From: Hypericum androsaemum
Taxonomy: Eukaryota; Streptophyta; Magnoliopsida; Malpighiales; Hypericaceae
Assembly (NCBI GenBank): GCA_963995505.1
Contig: OZ023197.1
Coordinates: 2,525,001-2,589,000 of the forward strand
Direction of reading: 5' to 3'
Length of the DNA: 64,000 bases
Part shown: piece after piece, positions 55,897-64,000 of the stretch
Layout: every line of letters begins with the position of its first letter
Position numbering within the stretch: position 1 is the first letter of the stretch
The notes under the pieces: model-generated
Database searches by the model: none
Seen by the model: the letters and a program-made list of their open reading frames with translations, nothing else
Told to the model about the DNA's origin: nothing
Position numbers and translations under genes: made by a program

Positions 55897-56682
55897 ACTG
55901 ATGGTCAAACTGAAGTTGTAAATAGGACTTTGTCTACTTTATTGAGAGCACTTATCAAGCATAACATTAAGACTTGGGAAGAATGTCTACCACATGTTGA
56001 ATTTGCTTATAATCGTTCAGTTCATTCTGCTACTCAATTCTCACCATTTGAGCTTGTTTATGGATTTAATCCTTTAACTCCATTGGATTTATCACCTTTG
56101 CCTTCGAGTGAGCATGTTAACTTAGATGGCAAGAGGAAGGCTGAATTTGTCAAGCAACTGCATGAGAGGGCGCGAATGAACATAGAGAAACGAATGGAGC
56201 ACTACGCGAGACAAGCAAACAAAGGACGGCATAAGGTTGTCTTTGAGCCTGGAGATTGGGTCTGGTTGCACATGAGAAAGGAACGCTTTCCTGCGCAACG
56301 ATGTTCAAAGTTGCTACCACGGGGCGATGGTCCATTTCAAGTGCTTGAACGCATCAATGACAATGCCTACAAGCTTGACCTGCCAGGTGAGTATAATGTT
56401 AGTGCTTCTTTCAATGTTGCTGATTTGAGTCCGTTTGATGTAGGTGACGATTTGAGGACAAATCCTTTTCAAGCGGAGGGGAATGATGTGAAGCTACAAG
56501 ACTCACAGCAAGTGCAAGTACCAATTGGGCCGGTGACACGAGCAAGGGCGAAAACGTTTCAAGCGGAACTTAATGGATTAATGCAAGAAGTCTGGGCTCA
56601 AGCCAATGCGTACAAGTGCAAGGACGTGCATGAGGCCCATGCAAAGCCCATGCACGTGATAGAGGCTATTTTGGAAGCTTGA
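55897..56682 (+). pseudogene. Integrase C-terminal part of Ty3 element 3, extending into the 3' LTR
   Basis: Begins TDGQTEVVNRTLSTLLRA with the catalytic Glu, then HVEFAYNRSVHSATQFSPFE, a basic linker, FEPGDWVWLHMRKERFP, GPFQVLERINDNAYKLDLPG and ADLSPFDVGDD. From 56484 on the frame lies in the LTR and encodes VPIGPVTRARAKTFQAELNG and a tail ending VIEAILEA. In CRM elements this end region carries the centromere-targeting CR motif; I cannot confirm such a motif here. Confidence 0.88.
56471..56483 (+). promoter_or_regulatory. Polypurine tract of Ty3 element 3
   Basis: AAGCGGAGGGGAA directly precedes the 3' LTR start TGATGTG. It lies within the open frame (residues QAEGN). Confidence 0.82.
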
Positions 56683-57254
56683 CATGCACGTAAGCTTCTA
56701 GATGCATGCGCACATGGAGAATCAAGAAGAATCAGCCTATTTAGTCTGTGCATCTACTTGTTTTGGACGTGCAGCTATTAGTTATTCTATTAGATATTAT
56801 TTGCTTAGATTATTTCTTGTTTAGTTGAAATAATTCGGCCAGAATCTCCTTAGATTAGGAAAGAGAGTTTTGGCCAGCCTTTGAACTCCTTTTTAGGAGT
56901 TAGCTTGTTTTAGGAATATTTGGGTATTTTTGGAGCCTATATAAAGAGGTCTCCTAACAATAAAAAGGGACGAAACTTTTGAGATTGAAATCTTTCTTGT
57001 GAGTAAAGATACTCCTTGTGTATTCTTGCTAATTGCTGGCTTGCTTAGCTTGAGCGCAACTTTCACTTATCAAACGATTCTTCCATCATCGTTTGTGGCG
57101 TGATTCGACTTGGACCAAAGGTTCACGAAATTCCATTGCTTGGGTTGCGGTTCTTCCAAACCAAGGTTCTGGCAAGGCTCGAGTTCGTGGGTTGCGGTCT
57201 GTTCCATCCAAAGTAGCACGGTCCGTTGTGAGCCTCCTGCCGAGGTTCATATCA
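56484..57254 (+). repeat. 3' LTR of Ty3 element 3
   Basis: 771 bp, TG...CA. It carries the end of the pol frame (to 56682) and a TATA-like CTATATAAAG at 56938-56947. Confidence 0.94.
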
Positions 57255-57259
57255 TCCGG

Positions 57260-58248
57260 TCCATTATTATCAATTAAAATCATAACCTAAGTGATCACGT
57301 TAGATTAGACATTAAGATTATCAATTGACAACTACTATGAAAGATAATCAAACCATAGCTAACATAGATGAGTAATCACATAATTAAGGTATTGCACTCA
57401 CAAGAGAACTATTCGCTAAGCATGTTAACAAAGCACAATAGAATAACGAAGAACATGATAGCAATTAACATAAAGGTAGAGATAGAGAAAGCTTAGTCGT
57501 GATGATCAAGCCTTGCCAATCCTTTTCCTGTAGCTAACTGAGTTCGTGGCTTTATTAAGCTCCGAAGGTTGTGTCAAAGTTGTAGTAAAAATGTCTCCAC
57601 AAAACTTAAGAGACTAAGGCCTATATATAGCCAAAAGTCTAACATGAAAATAGAAAAACTTAGAGAAGATTTAACCTAAACTAGAACTCTTTCGTGCCAA
57701 GTAATAATATAAAATAATATAACTTAAGTCCTAAGGCCGAAACAAGAGGCCAAAAGTCGAATACAACAGAAACAAATTGAGTTTTCATCTTAAATTGGAA
57801 GTCCTTAAAATCTGTCATTGAAGACCTGGCGCCCGCCAATGGAGTTGGCGCCCGCCAATTATTTGGCGCTCGCCGGATTGCTGATCAGCTTCGTTGTATC
57901 TTCGTATTTTACATTTTTTACCCTTTTTCACTTCGAATTTGGCTTCGACTATAAAAGATAAAATGTAGATCTCTCTTCAAGCTTTCCAACGGTATCTGAT
58001 TTGATGTATTTGGACAATCGAGCAGAAAGTTATAGCTCTTGTATATATGGTCTCTCGAAATCACCCCTCCAACGGTCTTTATTGAACTCCATTTTCCTAC
58101 AAAATGTGACAATGGGTAGAAATCTACTCCCAAACATAAATGTACTAAAACGATCATAAGACTTGACATGGCATGCTAATAATAACTTAAAGTATGACTA
58201 AATACGTACGAAACTTATGACAAAATATAAGCGTTTATACACTCATCA
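57260..58248 (-). repeat. Right piece of the Athila-like 3' LTR
   Basis: Continues the LTR begun at 49996. On the minus strand the LTR starts TGATGAGTGTATAAACG at 58248. It contains a palindromic CTATATATAG at 57621-57630 that could be a TATA box, and three TTGGCGCCCGCCAA-type palindromes at 57826-57876. Confidence 0.72.
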
Positions 58249-60075
58249 CACCCTCACACTTATTTCCTTGCTTGTCCTCAAGTAAGGCGCATCAGACACA
58301 CCCCGAACTTTCAAACTCTTATCAGAAGACCACCCCATAACCAAGTAGTTCACTTACCTGAGCACAAGGAGTAAGAACATATAGACACCACATCCTTGAT
58401 AGTTTAACCCAGTTTTTGCACTTAGTAGATTACACTAGAGGGTTGACCACTCAGAGGTTCGAAAATTTAAGCTCACATATATGAGTAGTCAACTACCTAT
58501 TACTCACGTACATGTCCAGAATCTCAAAGTTTCATACGTCTCACTCAGTGGTGCCTCGATAAATATGGGGCTCATGATCAATGGGACTTTTCATTGGGTT
58601 GTAATGGGGTTAGGGTCAGGTGAGAATAATATATATGAGAAGTAGCTAAACCACCCGCCCGAGGAGCTCACAAGAATGTTCTAGCTCTCGTCTATTCTAA
58701 ACATCTCACACTATATTTAATATGCAACCATCCCAAGATTACACCCAAATCATATTGACCACTTAGCTCGAGCCGTGCCATTTATTCACTGTCTTTTATT
58801 CACCGCCACCTTCCAACTTTTCCATCTTACAACTTTTCCATTCCTTTTCCACCACGTCCTGGCCATTGCCTCTTTTCCCCTTTTTCACATTTTCCCTTTT
58901 TTTTTGCTTTTTCTTTCTTATTTTTCATCATTCACATCCATACATCATAACACACATCTGAGGCAGCTGGTCTCGGCTTCTTTGTTGGCCTCAATTCTAC
59001 CTATTACCCTATTGTTTATTCCCGAGCTATTTTATCAAATGAACCCTTACAATAATACCCCAAAGATTAAGACCTAATGCATCCTCGGACCAAAGTGATC
59101 AAAGGTGGGTAAGATTGTGGATATAGGGCTTACATATTGGCTTACATATAATATTTCAAGAAAAAAGGCTTAAGCTCAACGTGTGCAAACAAGGGATATA
59201 AAGGATTTTCGGCTCTAAAGCGCTAGGCTCAATATCAAAGATGGCCCCCATCCTCTCACTTACACCCACACCACCAAAACGACATGAAACCCGATGACCA
59301 GAGCAATGTAGGCACCTCATGCTATGCGGAGACAGTTGCCTCCTCATTCGGTTCTAAAATCTCACAAGGTCACTCATCAATGCCACTAGTATAATCTACC
59401 AAGTGCAACCACTAACCTAAACAACCAAGGGTGTTGTTCTTATACGTTCCTACTCATCGTACTCAGGCTTGATTCCTAACAAGGTATGGGGTTTAACTTC
59501 TACAAAAGTTTAAAATGCGAGGGGGAGGTTCATCATCTGCTTTTGACATACCACTTCAATCACAAACACACTCCTAACTCAGACCTAGACTCGATCACAT
59601 ACTCCAAATCAAAATGAAATGCACGTTGACCCCCCCACACTTAATGAAGACATTTTCCTCAATGTAAGGGCAAGACACACACAAATAGCACAGCAGAACG
59701 ACAAAGACCACAAGGACAGAATAGACACGATGATACAGAAAAAAAGAAAGGGAAGAAGACTGGTACCGCCCTGTCACTCGTGAGGCAGAGGTGGTGGTGG
59801 AAAGGGGAAATTAGCGTGCATCCACTCAAGCTGCTCGAGCTGAGCCGCTTCCATCCGTGTGTGATACTCTCGCTGGGCAGCATATTGGGCTTGGTGGGCG
59901 GCCTCCATTCGAGCATTGTACTCGAGTTGCTGTTGCCAATGGGCCTCGGAAGTAGTGGCCAGCTCTTGGAGCTGAAGTTACATGCCATCAAAATGCTATT
60001 AGAGCTCATGAAGCCCAACCTGGGTGGCAGAATCCGGGAGGGGGTGGTCACCTTGAGACGGTCTTGGATAGCTTT
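58249..60075 (-). other. 3' untranslated region of the Athila-like element, with purine tract
   Basis: On the minus strand, TTGAGGACAAGCAAGGAAA leads into GTGTGAGGGTG immediately before the LTR (about 58249-58262). This looks like the typical end of Athila/Tat elements: a GAGGACAAGCAA stretch, a purine tract, then TGATGAG. A second G-run (GTGTGGGGGGG) lies at 59628-59640. No protein is supported in this 1.8 kb. Confidence 0.6.
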
Positions 60076-61038
60076 TCAGTTCTCCCATGCCTTGTAAGTC
60101 ACCACCTCCTGGCCATTGCGCTCGAACTTCTCGATGAGGTTGCTGTGGTTAAGGCGATTGATGTTGATGGGGACTGAATCACTAATAGGACCCGCGTAAC
60201 CTGCATATTTGTCAGGGAAAAAGTGCTCAGCGAGCCGTGAAATAATATGTCCCAAGTACAAGCAGGCCGGCTGGGCATTGATAGTGCGCTCAAAAATCTC
60301 AACACGTAAAGCAAACGTGCTAAATGGTATCTTGCGACGCAGACAATGAATGGCATATAGTTGGGACCGGAACACCTTGCTTTCCTCGGACTGACCGCTA
60401 AATGTGAGAGTCATAAAATGATGCAGAATGCCAATGCAAGAGTCCTTAATAAGGGAACTGGGGGCCTTGCCAGACTCATATTTGCTAAAACCAGTGATAC
60501 TAAACCATTCCTTATGGGCCAGCTCAAAAGGCATAAAATCTAAGGGGCCCCCACCCCGACGAATGCCTATGATACGGCACAATAGTGGCTCATTCACTTC
60601 AATCGGACGATCAAATAATCGTGCAGCAAAGGAAGAATGATTTACAGCAATAGTCAGGGTACAGTAAAACTCAAGTGACAAAGTGTCTTTAGCAGAGACA
60701 GCATTAGTAGCAAAATGCTCCCAACCAAAGTGTTCTAGTGCATTATGTAAATCCTCATCGACGCCTAATATGTGCATATCATCCCAATCAATCATAAAAT
60801 GACTAAGCTGTTCAAGCTTAGAGAGTCGGGTATACCTCTCCCCCTCCCAATCGTAGTAGATTGCGAAGGGGGGGCCGTAGTTCTGGGCAATGTTGCGTGG
60901 TGGCGAAGTATTAGGGCGAGCCTTCTTATGAGCGGGTGGCTTCTTGCCGCCCCCACGACTCGAGCTGGCTGTAATGACCATGATGGCGTACGGGAGTGGG
61001 TGGCCGAAGCTTTGACGAGCGGTGGTCAGTGGTGGCAA
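60076..61038 (-). CDS. Athila-type ORF in the env position (plant transposon protein domain-like)
   Basis: 320 codons without a break, downstream of pol in the element's own direction. The N-terminus is Ser/Lys-rich and basic (ASSSRGGGKKPPAHKKARPN), like a nuclear-type signal. The body has HILGVDEDLHNALEHFGWEH, SLEFYCTLTIAV, ARLFDRPIEVNEPLLCRIIG, DSCIGILHHFMTLTFSG and AQPACLYLGHIISRLAEHFF. This pattern resembles the ATHILA ORF / 'putative plant transposon protein' families, often placed after pol. No signal peptide or clear membrane span is visible, so an envelope function is not supported. It stays open although pol beside it has several stops. Confidence 0.6.
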   Translation of the reverse strand: MPPLTTARQSFGHPLPYAIMVITASSSRGGGKKPPAHKKARPNTSPPRNIAQNYGPPFAIYYDWEGERYTRLSKLEQLSHFMIDWDDMHILGVDEDLHNALEHFGWEHFATNAVSAKDTLSLEFYCTLTIAVNHSSFAARLFDRPIEVNEPLLCRIIGIRRGGGPLDFMPFELAHKEWFSITGFSKYESGKAPSSLIKDSCIGILHHFMTLTFSGQSEESKVFRSQLYAIHCLRRKIPFSTFALRVEIFERTINAQPACLYLGHIISRLAEHFFPDKYAGYAGPISDSVPININRLNHSNLIEKFERNGQEVVTYKAWEN

Positions 61039-61621
61039 TCGGCGGTGGTCGGCACTGGTAGACTCAGGGCATAGGCCGCGCTATGGGGATCACTTTATCT
61101 CAAAGCGATGCTTGGCGTTGAAGCTTCGTTGGAAAGCAATCAGAGTTGGAAGAAAAAATTAGGGTAGGGCCCCGGGTAACCAAGGAGAGCTCGCGGGATG
61201 AAGTTGCTAGTCGGGGAGGCTCAGCGGAGGCCTCGGGTGCGTGGCCCACGGGTGAGCGGTGGGCAGTTGGTTGTGGCCGTTTGTGGTGGTCCACTCTGGG
61301 GGTGGGCGTTTCTTGGATGTGGTGGAGCAAGTGGAGAAGAAAGGAAAGAAGGCCCGAGTTTTATTTATTTTAACGCATCCCGTGAGAGCTTGGCATCCGC
61401 CAAGCCACTTGCCGCCCGCCAAGGAACTTCTCGGTGCTAAGGTTGGCGCCCGCCAAGTATTTGGCACCCGCCAACTCATGTCTTTCTCTCTTTTTTCTTT
61501 TTTTGTAATTTAAATTTTTCTGCAAGACAAATAAATAGAATTAAGCTAGATTACTAAAGCAAAAATACGGAAAATAAAAGCACATGGAATTTAAAATTCG
61601 AAACATGCTAAATTTGAGTCG
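61039..61621 (-). other. Spacer between pol and the env-position ORF, with palindrome cluster
   Basis: No supportable frame. Four copies of a TTGGC..CCGCCAA palindrome lie at 61389-61474, matching those in the LTR. Confidence 0.5.
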
Positions 61622-62905
61622 TTAGCTTGACTTAATACTCCCTGGGACTAAGGTGCGGATGGTGGGAGCAACTTGTGCACGGCTCGAGCGCGTTCCACTC
61701 GCTCCCAAGGTACAGTTTGTACCGCTGGCCGTTGACTTTAAATGTTTGTCCCTCGGGATGCTAAACTTCAATGGCCCATGTGGAGCAACATTAATGATCT
61801 TAAACGGCCTGCTCCACCATGATTTCAGCTTACCAGGGAACAGCTTCAAGCGTTAGTTGTATAGCAATACTTATTGTCCCACCTGGGAGTCTTTTGTGTT
61901 GATGTGAGCGTCGTGTATTTTCTTGGTAGTTTCCTTGTAGATCTGTGAGCTTTCGAAGGCACTTGAGCAAATTTCTTCGAGTTCTTGGAGTTGTAGGACT
62001 CGACGTTCTCCATCAAGCTTGTAGTCGTAGTTCAATGCCTTGATCGCCCAAAATGCTCGATGTTCGAGTTCCACTAGAAGGTGACATGCTTTGCCATAGA
62101 CCAAGCGATAGGGTGTTGTACCAATTGGGGTCTTGAAAGCAGTACGGTAAGCCTATAATGCATCATCTAGCTTCAAAGACCAATCTTTACGGGCTGAACT
62201 CACCTGCTTCTCTAAAATCCTCTTCAGCTCCCTATTAGAAACTTCAACTTGGCCACTTGTTTGAGGATGATACGGAGTGGCTACTTTGTGAGCGACACCA
62301 TAGCGTTTGAGGAGTGTGGCGAATGGTTGATTGCAAAAGTGCGACCGGCCATCGCTGATAATTGCACGAGGAACACCGAATAGGGTAAAAAGCTTCTTGA
62401 GAAAGTGTAGGACCACCCTAGCATCGTTGGTTGGGGTAGCCCAGGCCTCCACCCAGTTAGAGACATAGTCGACTCCAACAATTATGTACTTGTTACCTTT
62501 AGATGGAGGAAAGGGACCCATAAAGTTGATCCCCCAGACGTCAAATAGCTCGACCTCCAAGATGCTCGATTGAGGCATTTCGTCTCTTCGAGAGACATTT
62601 TCCATTCTTTGACATCAATCACAGCGTTCTGCGAACTCTCTGGCATTCTTGAAAATGGTGGGCCAATAAAACCCACACTCTAGCACTCTTGAAGCTGTCC
62701 TTGTTGCCCCGAAGTGACCAGCGTAAACTGACCCATGATATTCCTGGAGGACAGATGGTATCTCGTCATCCAGAATACATTGCCTTATAAGGCCATCAGC
62801 GCAACGGCGGAAAAGGTATGGCTCATCCCATACGTAAAAGCGAATATCGCTGAGGAACTTCTTTTTCTGAGAGTAGCTCAAGTCTTCGGGCATGACTTCA
62901 CTCAC
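61622..62905 (-). pseudogene. Integrase of the Athila-like element, with several stops
   Basis: The HHCC region (YAGHFGATRTASRVLECGF ... AERCD then CQR) is interrupted by TGA at 62615-62617. The core has [54 protein letters not shown] and [20 protein letters not shown], so the D-D-E residues are visible. Further stops occur at 62153-62155, 61871-61873 and near 61856. The C-terminal part shows LFPGKLKSWWSRPFKI and ends at 61622. The motifs are of the Athila branch of Ty3 elements. Confidence 0.88.
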
Positions 62906-64000
62906 CAAGTAGTTCGCAAAATCTGCGTACCATGGAGGGCTCATTGACTGCACATAGAACAAGGCTTCATCCGGAAAGTACTCGAGGATCCTCCCTTCTT
63001 TGTCCATGCCATCACTATTCTCCAAGCGAGATAAATCATCCGCTACCACATTCTCCGTACCCTTCTTATCTTTTATCACCAAATCAAACTCCTACAAAAG
63101 TAAAATCCAACGAAGAAATTGGGGTTTCACATCTTGTTTAGCAAAGAGATACCTCAAGGCGGTGTGGTCGGTGTAGACGATGACTTTTGAGCCTAGTAGG
63201 TAAGGCCTAAACTTGTCGCAAGCATACACTACTGTGAGCATCTCTTTTTCTATGGTAGTGTGGTTGAGTTGGGCTTCAGCGAGGACGCGACTGGCGTAGT
63301 AGATGACATATAAGCGCCCATCTTTTCTTTGGCCTAAGACAGAACCCAAGGCATCATTGCTGGCATCGCACATGAGCTCAAATGGGAGGTCCCAAAATGG
63401 TGAAGTGATGATCGGGGGAGTGACCAATGCCGTTTGGAGTGTCCTAAAAGCACTTAAACAAGAATCATCAAACTCAAAAAGGGCATCCTTATTCAAAAGG
63501 TTAGTCAAGGGTTTCGCAATAGAAGAAAAATCTTTAATAAAGTGGCGATAAAACTCGGCATGTCCAAGGAAGGCGCGGATGCCTTTGACCGTTGTTGGTG
63601 GTTGCATCTTTTCAATCGCTTCGGTCTTGGCCCGATCAACTTCAATTCCCACCTTAGAAATCTTGTGACCCAACATTATGCCTTCTTCAACCATAAAGTG
63701 GCACTTCTCCCAATTAAGCACGAGCCTTTTCTCTTCGCATCTCTTGAGCACTCTATCTAGGTTGTGAAGGCACCCCTCGCATGAATCTCCAAAGATAGAG
63801 AAATCATCCATGAATACCTCCACGATGTCTTCATTCATTTCTTAAAATATTGCCATCATGCACCGTTGAAAGGTGGCAGGAGCATTGCATAGACCAAAAG
63901 GCATTCTCCTGTAGGCAAAAGTGCCAAAGGGACAAGTGAAAGTAGTCTTGTCTTGATCTCCAGGATAGATGAGTACTTGATTATACCCGGAGTAGCCATC
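62906..64000 (-). pseudogene. Reverse transcriptase (C-terminal part) and RNase H of the Athila-like element, runs off window
   Basis: Enters from the right edge with RT fingers/palm sequence (MPFGLCNAPATFQRCM), a stop at 63842-63844, the catalytic [29 protein letters not shown] thumb blocks and [20 protein letters not shown]. RNase H has [17 protein letters not shown] and [20 protein letters not shown] at 63092-63094 follows RWILLL; the frame then resumes with VIKDKKGTENVVADDLSR. The gag, protease and 5' LTR must lie beyond 64000. Confidence 0.9.

Larger units (their letters stand above)
50507..57254 (+). mobile_element. Complete Ty3/gypsy retrotransposon 3 (CRM-like), nested in the Athila LTR
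   Basis: LTRs 50507-51258 (752 bp) and 56484-57254 (771 bp) start TGATGTGAAG and end TTCATATCA. They are flanked by a perfect target duplication TCCGG (50502-50506 and 57255-57259). Apart from a 19-bp deletion in the left LTR I count about five substitutions, so the insertion is young. Gag-pol is on the plus strand and its last 66 codons lie inside the 3' LTR, an arrangement known from CRM-clade chromoviruses. The protein motifs also look CRM-like; clade assignment is by memory only. The frames carry one frameshift and two stops. Confidence 0.95.

Overview
This is a stretch of flowering-plant nuclear chromosome, most likely from a eudicot. The evidence is intron-containing, GC-richer host genes lying in AT-rich spacer, plus plant-type transposons (Ty3 chromovirus-like and Athila-like elements, a Ty1/copia element, Cassandra TRIMs carrying 5S rRNA sequence, and Mutator-like MITEs). 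No bacterial, organellar or tRNA genes were recognised.

Host genes. Five were identified: the last three exons of EPC1/GMT1 (GT64 glycosyltransferase) at 1-998 (+); a two-exon TPR-like protein at 1736-3265 (-); the single-exon HSPRO (Hs1pro-1-like) gene at 8461-9888 (-); the five-exon RPP0 gene (60S acidic ribosomal protein P0) at 38155-39951 (-); and a six-exon Golgi Qa-SNARE, SYP31-like, at 40985-42766 (+). EPC1, HSPRO and RPP0 in one neighbourhood matches gene pairs that Arabidopsis keeps on two different chromosomes (EPC1-HSPRO1 and HSPRO2-RPP0A).

Transposons between the genes. Two non-autonomous TIR elements lie at about 4222-5516 and 7138-8348. A complete Ty3 element (12984-21538, minus, TSD CTAAC) and a second one with a nearly uninterrupted polyprotein frame (26118-34642, minus, TSD GTATG) fill most of the gap between HSPRO and RPP0, together with a 1.65 kb foldback repeat (22170-23820), a decayed RRM-like coding remnant (about 24.6-25.7 kb) and a Mutator-type MITE with a perfect 9-bp TSD (35825-37134).

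Right of SYP31 the window becomes a transposon nest. A complete Cassandra TRIM (44071-44698) and a small MITE (44827-45380) are followed by a second Cassandra whose right LTR is cut by a Ty1/copia element (46565 onward). The copia gag is cut at 49995 by an Athila-like element on the minus strand that runs off the right end. The 3' LTR of that Athila element is split by a CRM-like Ty3 element on the plus strand (50507-57254, TSD TCCGG). The insertion order is therefore Cassandra, then copia, then Athila, then CRM.

All the retroelement reading frames are broken. Where a relative shows the original codon, nearly all premature stops look like C-to-T or G-to-A transitions, as expected for methylated, silenced DNA. 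The least explained items are a 150-codon frame between the copia primer-binding site and its gag, a cluster of TTGGCGCCCGCCAA-type palindromes in the Athila element, and a 72-bp intron-like insertion in the gag of the first Ty3 element.
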